Origin: Phlebotomus papatasi
Taxonomy: Eukaryota; Arthropoda; Insecta; Diptera; Psychodidae
Reading direction: 5' to 3'
Assembly: GCF_024763615.1 (NCBI RefSeq)
Contig: NC_077222.1
Span: forward strand, 5,766,001 to 5,830,000
Length of the DNA: 64,000 nucleotides
Shown here: positions 34,068-46,552 of the stretch, in pieces
Layout of the letters: the number at the start of each line of letters is the position of its first letter
How positions within the stretch are numbered: position 1 is the first letter of the stretch
The notes under the pieces: model-generated
Told to the model about the DNA's origin: nothing
Databases searched by the model: none
What the model saw: the letters and a program-made list of their open reading frames with translations, nothing else
Program-made: the position numbers and the translations under genes

Positions 34068-37000
34068 ATGCCCGTGGCGCAGTATACGGACTTCCTCCTG
34101 GGAGGAATAGCGTCGATGGGAGCGACGGTGTTCACTAATCCCTTGGAAGTGAGTATAATCCCATTATCAAACATTTTTGTGTGAAATTCTCTGTTCAAGA
34201 GTACCTACTTTACAGGTCATCAAGACCAGGATTCAGCTTCAGGGAGAACTGGCAGCTCGTGGGACATATGTTGAGCCGTACAGAGGGATCTTTCAGTCAC
34301 TGATAACAGTGGCAAAGCACGATGGAATTACAGGGCTGCAGAAAGGACTAGTTCCTGCTCTGAACTTCCAATTTGTCCTCAATGCTTTTCGGTAAGTTTT
34401 TTTTATTGAAAGTTTTTATCGCTTTCCCCAATGTAATGGGAAGGGAATTGGTAGTTGTTGGAAAGATAAGAATCACCCTAAAATAATTGATTCAGAAGAG
34501 CTTTTATCAGAAATAATTTGTGTTGATAATGAATTGTTTTATCAAAGGTCTATTCCATCTATTACAATTCAATAGAACCCTTACAATCTATTTTTAATAT
34601 TATTGTAAATGTACACAAACTGTGTACAATTGCAAGGAACACGGAGCTAAAAAGTATTTAAAATATTTTATATTATTTAAATCAATTTTGACTTCAAGAA
34701 ATTCATTAGAATTTCACATTTCAGGCTAATTCATTAAATACTTATTAAGCACTTAATAAGTTATTAACCTCTTCAACTCTCTTACTTATTCACTTAATTT
34801 TAAGAAATTATGTAACATGAATAATGAAAATAATATGGCACTATTCAGCCTTAACACTAATTACTAAAGTAATGCCTTAGTAAAAATCTTAACCTAGTTG
34901 AATGTTCTACAACTCCTTAAAAGTAAGTCACTGAGTTAAGATTTTTTTTATGTACTTAATAAGTTACTTAATGTGTTAGAGTAGCTACTTAAAAATTGCT
35001 TAATCTAAAGACCTTAATTAAGTACTTAATGAGAGTATGTACTTAACATATCGTCGGCTTCAAAGAAGACCATTGTAATTCTACTTACAATAGTATAAAA
35101 AGATATTGATATAAAAAAAAATTGGATGCAGAAACCTCAGATCTACACCTCCACAAAATTTTATATTGATTAAGATATTCCTGGAAAAGTTACAAAAAAA
35201 AAAAAAAAAAAACTGAAAATCAGCGTGCCAAATTATCGAGTTTTTTGCCCACAATTTTACTGTAAATAACTTAAAACTAGCGGTAACCAGAAGATATTCA
35301 ATGCGTAAGTATGATACAATAGTTTCAAAAGCTGAAAGTATATTAATTGCAGAGAAATCACTAAGAGAAATCCGAAAAAATTAAAATAACATTCCGGAAA
35401 TGTTAATTTTACTCTGCATTATTGATCCGAAATCGGTGTAAATATTACCCTTTTTAGGTGTATTATGGGTTAAAGTTACCCTTTTTCATGTTAATTTTAC
35501 CCTTAAAAAGGTGTAAAATTAACATTAAAAAATGTTGATATATTTTTACACCTAAAAAGTGTTAAAGTTATGAGGAAAAAAAATTAATCGCACCCCCGGT
35601 TTTTTCTCCGTGATTAATAAAAATAAATTTTAAAGTTTACATTTAAGACTTACAATAGGGGAAACTGGGGCACCACCAAACACGGGGTACCACCAAACAC
35701 TGCGATTTTTTAATCGGATATTCGACTTCAGAGGATAAGACCTATAGGAATTTATAGGCACTATAGGGATGTTTGTCCACTGAAGGAATGGTCGAGATAG
35801 TCCAAGTAGTTTAGAAATAAAAATTAGTGTTTGGTGGTACCCCGTGTTTGGTGGTGCCCCAGTTTCCCCTATGTAGTTTTCTTTGGAGCCGACGATATCC
35901 TTAATGCATAGTTCTTACTTAAAAATATATGAAAATGAGACAAGTGTTGACACTTTGTGGCGAATAGCAAAAATAATTTGGCATGAATCAGCCTTAACAC
36001 TAAGTACTTAACTAAGGACTTTTAAAAGAGCGTTTTTAAGTAATTACTATTTGTTAATTTGTTAATATTATTTGTTATAAAACTTTTCTACTGCTCGAAC
36101 TCCACGGAGACATCAGTATATATTATCCCTCGATTTTTTCATCCCCCCCCCCCCAAATTTTCACCTTTCATCCCCCGGAGCCCACATTTATTAACAAATC
36201 TTTATGTTTGAGACAATTTCTGAGAAATGTCGTCAGTCTGTCCGTTTGTCCGTCCGGCTGTCTAGAGGCTAAACGGTAAGAGATATCGGCTTGGGATCTT
36301 CAGGTGACCCCGTCCCATTAGTCGACCCAAGGATCGTTAACATGACCCTCATTTTCCCCCCACCCTTCCCCTTCCCCACCAAAACCATTTCTTGGGATTG
36401 CTGGAAAACGAGTCGTACGAGTCGTACTCAGGTGGGCATTTGACCATGGGCGAAAATACAGTTGAATCATTTCTAATAACGGTTTTTCAAGGTCTAAGGT
36501 TAAAAAAGGCTCTAGAGAGCGCATTTGTCAGGCGAATGGGGTCATGTTTGGGCGAGTTGGAAAGGTCTTGGAATGTCTCACAAAACTGAACGGGTTCAAA
36601 TCGTTTCTGAACCGATAATGAACCAGTTCATAACCGATAACTAATTTTTATTCGAAATTCAATTATATTAGTCCTAAGTTATTTTGGGAAATATTTTGAG
36701 TGATTTATAAATCCGTTCAAATTTTGTGTGAACCAGTAATGAACCGATTATTAACCGATAAGTAATTTGGGAAACTTTTCGAGTGATTTACAAATCGATT
36801 TAAATCGGTTGAGAACCGGAAAACTGTAAATGATGCGAAAGTACTTTTGAGGGATAGCATCTAAGTTACGAGTCCGAGCACTTCGCAAAGCCTGGGACGC
36901 TTTGCCATCCCTTTTATTTTTCATATTTGTTTTTTTTTCTCAAAAATCATTTTCACACTTGTCTCTTTGTCATAACACGTTGTTTTAAGCCGGTTAACAC

Positions 37001-39568
37001 CTTACTTTGTCTCAACCGGGTATTATAAAATCAATAAAAACGCTATTTTGTTTCTTTTTTGAGTGCCTTTCTTAAATACAGTTTTAATAAAAAATAGTAA
37101 TAATAAGGGACCCGTCAGCATCGGAAAGGGGAACAAAATGTCGATTTTTTTTTCCAAAGCTTTCACTTCATATCCAAGCCTTTGTTATTGGTCAAATCTA
37201 GAATTTTCTTGCCTTGTCAATTAATCTAGGGTAGGGATTCACACGGCACTGGATTCGACCTGTGAACCGTTAATCATTTTCTTTATTATGCCCTGTGAAC
37301 CCTGTAGTCTCCTACAATCGATTTGCAAAGCAAGAAAATTCTAGGTTTGACCTGACCACATATGGAACTAAATGTTTCGTGAATTATTTCGTAATTGTTT
37401 GTGAATTCTTACTGGGAAATGCTCATTAAACGCAAAAACAACTAACCAAATCATAAAAGTTTGTACATTTTTTGAAACATTCTTCGTAAAGAGGGTTTTT
37501 GTTTTGTAGAATTTTGATTTCTATTTGTAAATTTTTTATAATTAGAAAAAACTTTACGAATAAGCGATAAAATATTACGAATTTTATTTGTTTATATAAA
37601 TTGTTTTTGAATCGAAAGACAATGTTATATACGAACAGTTACAAACAAATGTTTGTAAAAGAACAACGCATGTTTGTCAAGTGTTAATATTATGAACAAC
37701 TGATTATAAACCTTCTTCAATTCACTACAAAAATGTTGTAAAATATTTCGTATATGTTTGTGAAGTTTAATCGGGACTTAGTTCTCGTAAATAGTATAAT
37801 CCATTAAAAATTTGTAAAAGTTTGTACTTTTTTTTTACAAACATTGTTTGGAACATGATCATTCAACGAGATTTTTTTTTTGTTCTTTTAGAAGCAATTA
37901 GGGTAAGTGTGCCAAATTTCGGCATAGTTGCATGCAAGCGCCAAAGTCTCAAGTTTGAAATGTAATATCTTTAATAGCAATTGAATTTTTTATTCCTTCT
38001 ACTTAAGGAGTGTTGCTTAGAACCCTGTTGACAGTTTGTCGTCTTTATTTACTCCAAAATCATTCTTAATACAGTTTAAAATGAATAAAAATGTAAACAT
38101 AGTTTTGGTGCCCTATTTCGGCCACCTTCATTTTCATAGTTCCTTGCCCTTTAGGAATTCTTCCAATGCCTTTTTCACGTCATCTCGTTTGTCGAAGCTA
38201 CATTTTTTGTTATTATTTTGCATTGTATAATCTCTAGAGTATGTAAAAACTAAAAATTCATGGAAATTCGAGGAACAAAAAAGGTGGCCGAAATTGCAAG
38301 CTGGCCGGAATTTGGCACACTTACCCTACTTGTACATTTTTATTTGTCTTGCAAAACCTTACGACCGAATGACAAAATTTTACGAACACTTTTTACAAGA
38401 ATAAAAATGCTCGTCAAGTGATCAAAACTTACGAGCAATATTTGTAAAAAATGTAGGAACTTTTACGAACTTTTTATTGGGTTATTCGATTTAGCATTTC
38501 TTAAGTCCCCAGTAGGAATGTCACAAATATTTACGAACAATTTTACAAAATATTTTTTTCTATGTGTTTCATTTATCGTTTTTATATTTTTCATATTTTT
38601 TAGAATCTAGTTGGTTTTGCAATTATTTTAAATTCATTTTTATAAGTACAAATTTTGACATGAAGGTTATCCTTTGATACAAAAATTCCTATGCTGCTTA
38701 ATGTGATTTTTGCTCCCCTAGCGGTGGATAGACTAATTCAGAATGATCTGAAAAGTTTCAGGATAGAATATTGTCTCCTATTACATATACATTGGAGACA
38801 ATCGGTCCAAAAACCCCAAGAACTGAAAATAAAAATTATAGAAAAGCTCAAAATTATTATTTTTGAGTGACATTTGCAAAAGAAAACTAATTTTAAACTT
38901 ACAGATTGGGAATTTACAATCGTGCCGTGGAAGCAGGTTGGACAAAGTCTCGCGGTGGGAAGGAATCTTTCGGGCGAAATCTCTTCTGGGGAGCAACAGG
39001 AGGATTAGCTGGAGCTGTTCTCTCTTCTCCATTCTTTATGATAAAGACTCACCTTCAGTCTCAGGCTGTAAAAGCCATAGCTGTTGGACATCAACATTCG
39101 CACACGGGAATGTCACATGCTTTCAAGGAGATTTACCGTGCTCATGGTTTCAGTGGTCTCTACCGGGGAGTCCTGGCGACGATTCCACGAGCAATTCTCG
39201 GAAGTGGCGGTCAATTAGCTACTTTTGGGGTTACCAAAGATATGATCAAACGCCACTTAGAGATTCAGAATCCACTGTTTGTGTCCCTTCTCGCGGGAAT
39301 GCTTGCAGGATCAGTGATGGCAATGACGATAACACCTCCAGACGTTATCGCTACGAGGCTGTTCAATCAGGGAGTCGATGAGAAGGGCAAGGGAATCTAC
39401 TATCGAGGAGTTATTGATTGCTGCATCAAAGTTGTGAGGGCTGAGGGCATTTATGGGCTCTACAAAGGTTTCTGGGCTACTTACCTGCGTATAGGGCCTC
39501 ATGCTACGCTTGTGCTGATGTTTTTCGATCAAATGGTCATGTACAGAGGGAAGCTCTTTGGGAAGTGA
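34068..39568 (+). CDS. Mitochondrial carrier, SLC25A34/35-like (3 exons)
   Basis: Inner-membrane transporter of 306 residues, close to the family norm. Exons: 34068-34148, 34216-34391, 38905-39568; the large second intron (4.5 kb) is full of repeats. Three Solcar repeats are visible. The first has NPLEVIKTRIQLQGE (the PxD/ExxK/RxR signature). The second has SPFFMIKTHLQSQ. The third has TPPDVIATRLFNQG, with Ala where Lys/Arg is usual, followed by YRGVIDC, EGIYGLYKGF and YLRIGPHATLVLMFFDQ, the strongest match to SLC25A35 as I know it. Transported substrate: uncertain (oxaloacetate/sulphate-type anions have been suggested for relatives). It shares a promoter with tube. Confidence 0.88.
35357..35614. 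mobile_element. MITE 'GAGAAATCCGAAAAA' family, copy 3
   Basis: Same interior as 10297-10545, including GATCCGAAATCGGTGT and GGTGTAAAATTAACAT. Ends ATCACTAAGAGAAATCC and TTTTTTCTCCGTGAT. Confidence 0.7.
35658..35869. mobile_element. 'GGGGAAACTGGGGCACCACC' MITE, copy 1
   Basis: 212-bp element with long TIRs: GGGGAAACTGGGGCACCACC at the left and its complement GGTGGTGCCCCAGTTTCCCC at the right. It is flanked by TA (35656-35657 and 35870-35871). A second copy in the opposite orientation is at 50605-50817. No ORF. Confidence 0.8.
36130..36420. repeat. C-rich low-complexity and dispersed repeat
   Basis: Contains an uninterrupted C run (36143-36153) and a 'CTAAACGGTAAGAGATATCG ... CCCCACC' block that resembles the duplicated segments at 40490-40660 and 40845-41015. 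Confidence 0.5.
37373..38560. mobile_element. Degenerate foldback element with a nested MITE
   Basis: The ends are imperfect inverted repeats of about 45 bp (TTTGTGAATTCTTACTGGG versus CCCAGTAGGAATGTCACAAA). Inside, TTTACGAAC/GTTTGTAAA words recur on both strands. It is interrupted by a cleaner TIR element at 37901-38326. Confidence 0.45.
37901..38326. mobile_element. 'GGGTAAGTGTGCCAAATTTC' TIR element
   Basis: Left end GGGTAAGTGTGCCAAATTTC and right end GGAATTTGGCACACTTACCC, both flanked by TA (37899-37900 and 38327-38328). 426 bp, no real ORF. It lies in carrier intron 2. Confidence 0.75.
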
Positions 39569-39602
39569 TCCTTGTGATATTTGTAGTTGAATTTTGTTAG
39601 CT

Positions 39603-39608
39603 AATAAA
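39603..39608 (+). terminator. Poly(A) signal of the SLC25 carrier gene
   Basis: AATAAA 34 bases after the stop codon, followed by a GT/T-rich stretch (GTGCTTGTTTAATTGC). Confidence 0.65.
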
Positions 39609-40489
39609 TGTGCTTGTTTAATTGCTTCTTGTGTATTATTCCGTGTTGACTTAGAAGGTGTAGTGCAATTACCTATTTGGCTGGGCGTTGTCTCGCCATC
39701 GTATGCAAAATGCAAATATATCATTCTTTGGACGATTTAACAATAAGTTGATAACAAAATTCTTTTCTTATTTTTAAATATCAATAAATTATTTAGACAT
39801 ATATTTTGAAAGAGTGTCTGTTGGCATTAATCTAAGTATTTTGAATATTTACAACATATTCTTCAAGCAGAATAAAAAACTACGCACGTAGAGCTTTGTT
39901 TTAATTTAAGAAAGATTTGTTTTAAAATTATTATTTTAAAATATTCAGTTTTAATAAAACCAAATCCAAAACCAAAAAAAAACAACCATAAAATACATAG
40001 CCTTAGAATTTGAGGTTATATACCTAACCTTAAAAAACATTCATTTCATAACAAAAAATAATTAAATAAAAAGAAATAAATAAATTATAATTATATTTTC
40101 TCCCATAAATCAGAAATCCTTATTTTAGAATTTAATAAACACGAAATATTTTAAATAACCAGGAACAGTAATGCTTTTGAGGTTAGAATTTTGTGCATTC
40201 AAAATTGAAAGAAATTTCTAGATAATTGTTTTTTCTTTTGTCATGGATATGATTGATAAGAAATTCTTCTACTCGGCAGATTAAGTAATTGTACGACATA
40301 AAATACGCCTTGCATTTTTTAGGGTTAGGAGTAACATAACCTAAATTTTTTTGAGTTATTCTATTAGCCAAATAAGACAATAAGATAATAATATGTCTGG
40401 AAATAATGATTTTTACTGCTCGAACTCAAAGAGAGAGCTGTTATATAATCGTCTTTTTTTCAACTTTTCACTGCTTTGGAGCTTAAACG

Positions 40490-41015
40490 GTAAGAGATAT
40501 CGACTTCCAGTCTTAGATGACCCCCAATAAAAAAAACAATATCTCTCGACGTTTTTTCCCCTCCCCACCCCCCTCTATCCCCTCCAAAACCATGTTTTTT
40601 CGGTTTTTCTCAAAATTGGCCTAAGCTTTTTCAATGATTTTGGAATATGTTTTAAAGGTAGGGGGAAGTGGGGGTCCTTTGAAAGCGGGGCACCTTTGAA
40701 ATTGGGATTTTTCACCTATTTTTAAACAAAATTGAGACTTATCGGTTCATCGGTAATGAACCGGTTAAGTACCGATTTTGAATAATTTTTTCGGATATTT
40801 TTTTTACTTGACCTTAAATTTGTTCTCGAGCTAGAGGTCAAACGGTAAGAGATATCGACTTCCGGTCTTCGATGACCCCCAATAAAAAACAATATCTCTT
40901 GACGTTTTTCCCCTTTTTCCCCTATTCCCTCCCCTCCCCTCCCCTAAAAAATGTTTTTTCAGTTTTTCTCACAATTGGCCCAAGCTTTTTCAATGATTTT
41001 CGGATATGTTTTAGA
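40490..41015 (+). repeat. Direct duplication of a ~160-bp C-rich segment
   Basis: 40490-40660 and 40840-41015 share ACGGTAAGAGATATCGACTT, a GATGACCCCCAATAAAAAA word, a CCCCTCCC-rich tract and CAAGCTTTTTCAATGATTTT in the same order and orientation. Confidence 0.65.
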
Positions 41016-41475
41016 GCTAGTCCAGGCGCACACTTCGCCCAAACATACCTATGACCAGAAAATTTGTCATTTTGAATTATTGAAGGTCAAAAGTCAAGCA
41101 CTTTGGAAGGCTCATTTTTCAACCGATTTGGTTAAATTTGGATTTTTTTGAATTTAATTGGATTGAATTTTTTTGAAAGTATTGAAATTTCGAACCCGGC
41201 CGCATCGGTCTTCATCGGAAATGAACCGGCTAAGTACCGATTTTTTTTATTTTCAAATGCTTTTGTGATTTATGAATCAATTTGATCACTAGTAGATCAG
41301 TAATACCAAAAGATCATGCAAAAAAATTAATTCATGGTGAGCTCTATCTCGTGAGTTCGAATTGAAGACCGAAAGTTAATATCTTTTACCCTTTAAGTTC
41401 CAGGACAGTGACAAGTTGAAAAATAGTGGATTGTAAAAGGATTATAGGACATGGAAAATTGTTAAGTCGTTATAA

Positions 41476-41612
41476 GACCCTTGACACACTTACGGCTTAA
41501 GCCGAGAGACGGCTTATGTTAGTGGAAAATGACAGCAATGTGGTTTAACCATTATTTCGAATATAAATACGCTAAGCCATCTCTCGGCTAATCCTCAGGT
41601 CTATCAAGACCC
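41476..41612. mobile_element. Foldback MITE 'GGCTTAAGCCGAGAGACGG', copy 2
   Basis: Left arm ACGGCTTAAGCCGAGAGACG and right arm CATCTCTCGGCTAATCC. The outer parts (GACCCTTGACACA / CTATCAAGACCC) are also complementary. Related to 18963-19094. Confidence 0.6.
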
Positions 41613-44530
41613 GACTCGAAAGCGGTTCTTTGTCATCTGACAATAAATTGCCTATCTCATTTATTTCAGTTTTATTATTGACAAACTTTTTATTACGCTT
41701 TATTATTTAAATACTTTGATAAAACACTAAACTGTTAAGATTTCCAAGGCCTTTCCATCAGTATAACATATGCCTCAATTATTTGAATAATTGAGTAAAA
41801 AATTTGCAAATTTTTATTAAAAAAAAATTACGTATTAGCTATTTTGATAAAAAAACTATCACACGTTGGTTTTAATTTTTTAACCTATTGAAAAAGTCTT
41901 AAAGAAATTTGAACTAAAGTAAGCATTTGATAGAAAAATAATTTTAAGAGTTACTCGCTTTAGAATATTTATTTTACTCAAGAACTTTTAGTATCGGGCA
42001 GTTGAGAGGTCAGAAATTTTGTTTTATAACAGTTTCTTGGATTGTAAATGTTTATAAAAGTACAATAGTTAAATTAAATGATTAAAAATTGATTTTAAAT
42101 GACATTCTTACTGTGAATTCAATATAGGGGCATGCCCAATGTAATGATGAAAAGTGTTATTGTTACATCAACCAATTTTATCAAGATAAATATTTATGTT
42201 AACACGATTGGACAGAACCAAAAAAATATATTACATATATTTTTAAATAAACAGACATTCCAATCTCTTAAACATCCGTCCACAATACCTGTACTATATT
42301 ATTATACAACTTAGTTGATCTTCATCAACAGCTGATACAAAATCGAAAGACGCTCTTAATGGTAAATGTAGAACAACATTGAAACAGTTCTTTTAATTAC
42401 AAAATCTTCACATTCACTCTTACCTCATTTTATCTTAATAATTGAGGCTATATGTATGTTAATGCCAAATTCCAGTGATATTTGCGATATTTGTTTATTC
42501 AATTTAAACAAAATAATTCGATACATTTTATATCCCATGATAATAAGAGTTGTTGTTATTGCTGCAAGTTCATGTGATATTTTCAATCTTAAAACCCTTC
42601 TCAACAGAGCTTTTGTTAAGGGGCACTTAATTGACGAATAAAAAATACAATTTTTGCAAATATTGTGAATACTTTGCTAGAATCGTATTTGTTCGTAAAA
42701 ACAATACTTGATCAAAAAAAATTAATCAATAAATTAATTGAATCAGGAAATGTTACTAACATTTTTAATCTTATTTATTAGCAACTTAACGGTGCTATCA
42801 CACTAGGATTTTCACAATTTAATTTTAAATTCAATTGAGCTAATTGAGCATTATAAGATTTCTAGAATTTACTTGAAAATTCTCACAGCCAGGACACATT
42901 TTGCAAGAAATTTGCTCAATTTTGAATAGTGCCGCGAGATTTTTCATTGTGAATGGCTCCGAAAATGTGTGATAGTACTTAAAATGTCTTATAAGTCACT
43001 TATCTGTTATGCAAAAGAATCTCCAAAGCCAGAAGAAAGGGTTGTAGGCAAGGGGGTTCATCAAGAGACTTTCATAGTCTTGTTGAAAATATGTATGAAA
43101 TCCCAACTGCGATTTCTTGACACAACAATTTCCTTCGAATTGCTTTTGAGGAACTCAGCAAATTACTCCTGATACTGAAGCTTCACTCGCGTACAAGTTT
43201 ATCACTAATCACTGTACTCATCTTATTTATTTTTTTGGCCACAAATAATTATTTACGAGTGAATAAATTTAATAAGAATACAACGATTTCACGATATTGA
43301 TTGTTTTTAACTCTGACTTATCAGTCAAATATGACTCAGCTGAGACAATCTGTGTATATTACTAATGAATAAATGAATGAATGAATATTTGCCGTTAAGG
43401 TGAGGCTTGCTTTGTATAAATTCGTGAAATGATTCGATAAACCAAAACCAAAATCGATATTAGTTGAACTATTCGTCTCCAATTGAAATAACGCGACGTT
43501 CTTAATTGTAAAAGTGTCTCAAAATAGTGTAGTTGTCCCTAAATTCTTTAAGGATAAGTCCCTGAATGGAAAAGAGGGGCAACGTAAACTTGCGAAAACT
43601 CTTGTGAAATTGTTCATTTTTTTTGTTGAATTATTATGTATTCTTTTAGGGATGTAAGAAACATAAGGGAAAAAACACCAGAGATCGGCAGTGTCCCTCG
43701 GATAGTCAGGTTACTATTACATTATTGTACCAATTCAAGTGATTTTTAAATAAATTATTATCTACTTTTTACTATTATTAACTCTCACAAGAATGCAGTG
43801 CATTAGCTCAGATTTAATTTATAAAACCAATTTTTCATGATACACCTGATTAAATTCCTGACGATCCGAGGTACAGAGTATATAGTTGCAATTACATCTA
43901 TTTTTTATTAATTTATTGTAAAAATTTAAAACGTAAATGCACAGATATAGTTAAATGGATCACTAATATACCGATTAGCAGACACAAAAATACCAAATAG
44001 TATTTTGAGGCTTATATTTTAAACTAAATATCTAGCATGTCTCTTAACATTCCGGGGTGCTCTTCCCTTGATATCTTGGCGTAATAGCTATTTAAAAGTA
44101 TTCTCCAAGCTACTATTAATCTATTATCAGTTTCAAGTCAATTTATTATCTGTTGCTAATCTATTCACTTTTATCTGGATTTCCCAGACCTTTTAAATTA
44201 GTCCATATTTGCTCTAATCTGATGAGAAATAATGCTCACTGTAAAGTTTTTTAGAACTTTGACCTTGAATAACTGTTGTACGGAATAATTCAAGGGCATT
44301 TTCGTATAAGATTGAAATGTCTGTCTAAAAAGCGAATTGTGAAGGGATGAAAAAGCTTCACAGATTGAAAAATGTTCAAAGTACTAACTTTATTAATATC
44401 TACTACAAAAAAGTAGTATCCTTTAGAAGTTCTATCTAAAAATCCATCTTACTTTATTTATTTTGTTTTTTTTTAATTAAATATTTTTTTTTTAATTTCA
44501 TTTTATTTTAAATGTAATTTAGTTTGCCTG

Positions 44531-45445
44531 CACAGTAAAAAAAATTAACACTATTATAGTGTGTAATCTTTCACACCACTATTATAGTGTTAAATTTGGA
44601 AAAGTGTTTAATTTAAAATTGTTTAATTTAAAGTTGTTGAATTTCAAGATGTTGAATTTGGAATTGTTGAATTTAAAAATTGTTGAATTCTGTTTATTAT
44701 TGAATTTTCTTTTCATTTAGAAGATTTTGATTTTTTTTGCCTTCTAAGACATTTTTATTGGTTTTTTCTGTACTCGGGATCCCCCCTAATGCGAAATGAT
44801 TACATTTGATGCTAGGATCTTCACGATATACTAATTGTGCATATAAATATTTGATGTTCTATATGACTTTTGCCCAATGAAAAGCATCTCGACTGAAGTA
44901 TAAGTCTTAATTGGAAATTCAACAATTTTTACACAACTTTTCTTTAAAAATTCAACAACTTTGGTTGAAATACACAAGGCTTCACACTATAATAGTGTTA
45001 AAAATTATGATCAAACTATAATAGTGTTAATTTTTGATCATGTGACAAAAAATATCATAAAGTTGTGTATTTTTTCACACTATAATAATGTGAAAAACTG
45101 TAATCATACTACAATAGTGGTAATTTTTAGAACTTGTCAAACAGTTTTAAATCACGAAACATTGTTGAAAAATTTTTATGATTATAACAGTGAGAAATTT
45201 TACACAGATCGCAATTAAATAATTAATTTATCCGATTTCACACTATTATAGTGTTAAAATTTTACACATTTTCAAATTAAACAACGTTGTTGAAAATTTT
45301 TCAACTATAATAGTGGTTATTTTCAATCACGTGACAATAAATTACCAAAATGTTGTGCAGTTTTTAAACATTTTTAAATTAAACAACTAAAATTGTCGAT
45401 TTTGCACTAATATGGTAGTAAAATTTTACACATTTTTTTACTGTG
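44531..45445. mobile_element. TIR element with many 'ACTATTATAGTGT' palindromes
   Basis: 915 bp bounded by CACAGTAAAAAAAAT and ATTTTTTTACTGTG. Inside, the self-complementary word ACACTATTATAGTGT or close variants recur about nine times in both halves (44550, 44577, 44983, 45012, 45078, 45108, 45240, 45303, 45407), often followed by AAATTTTACAC. No ORF of substance and no clear target duplication. Confidence 0.55.
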
Positions 45446-46552
45446 TGGGGCTTCAAGGGTTTAGAAGAGCATTAGTTAATTCTATCCCATACCTAGTTAC
45501 ACTTGAACGCGGTGAACCCTGGCCTTTCCGTATTTAGATTTGTCGGGGATTCCAAGACCTTTCCAGAGGTGCCAAAATTGTTCAAAACGGTTAAGAAATA
45601 TGCTTTCTGGAGCGTTTTTAACTTCTGAGTTTGAAAAAAAGTTATCAAAAATTATCCATCAGTACATCTTCGAACTCAAAGTCAAAATAAATTTAAATTC
45701 GAGAAATAATCTCAAATATGTAATATATATTTTATAAATATTGCTAATATCGTAAATATTTGCAAACAATAGTCGATTTTTTTTTCTGCAAAAATACAGA
45801 AGATCAGTTTTACTTGAGTTGAATACCCCTTTTGGCCTTTTGTTGTTTTGCGCAAAAATTGATCGATGAGTTTAATCACATTTTGCTTATCACAAAATTC
45901 CACTATATGAGCTCTTTCTGTTCTTCGATTAGAGAGAGAATTATTTCTGGATTATATTATTTTGCTATCAATAAGCTAGTGTGAAGTTGAAGAGATACCC
46001 TCAAGACCCCTCTCATCTCCATGACGTTGTTCACAGTCAGACTTGTCTCCTCTATTCCTAGCTTCATTAGGTGAATATAACTATGAAAAATATACAACAA
46101 ATCCCACCATATGATATGTGAAAAATTATTCAGAGTCACTCTCATTGTAATGTAGATAAAAATGCTGTAAAGTGAGCTGAACACATTCAACATCGCATCG
46201 ACTAAATTCAGTCATTTATCGACTGCCGATGGAGGTGATCCATAGTGCTTTTGATCGCGTGGTTTGTTAATTTTTCCTTCAACAATGAAGTGCTGTAGGG
46301 TACAATAGCCGTGTGAAAAGAATCATTTTATAAGTGACTATAAAATAGTTAATTTATTTCCCAATATTTTCTTCTAATAAATCCATCCTCCATTGGTGTT
46401 TCTCACGTTAAATTTGTGTTAAGGTTTGTGCATTTGTGAGCAGTAGCTTTCAGCAATTATCAGTGCTGTGTCAAAGCTTTTGCTGATTTTGCCAATCGAC
46501 TGATAATAAAACATTTCTCATCAGTTAGTGCCGAGGCGTTATAGCGGTCAAA

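Larger units (their letters stand above)
34730..36060. repeat. Repeat cluster in carrier intron 2
   Basis: 34730-35050 is rich in ACTTAATAAGTTACTTAA words. TATCGTCGGCTTCAAAGAAG near 35050 reappears inverted near 35880 (TTCTTTGGAGCCGACGATAT), so the stretch between looks like an inverted-repeat element with two smaller MITEs inside (35357-35614 and 35658-35869). Edges are not resolved. Confidence 0.45.
39609..46552. other. Gene-poor AT-rich DNA between carrier and MOSPD2-like gene
   Basis: No gene recognised. Short ORFs here lack codon or domain signal. Contents: a duplicated C-rich segment (40490-41015), a half copy of a GGGGAAAGTGGGG element (40661-40745), a foldback MITE (41476-41612) and the palindrome-rich element at 44531-45445. 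The promoter and 5' UTR of the MOSPD2-like gene lie at the right end. Confidence 0.5.

Noticed and set aside
39311..39724. 137-codon minus-strand ORF
   Set aside because: Antisense shadow of the SLC25 carrier's last exon; no domain of its own.
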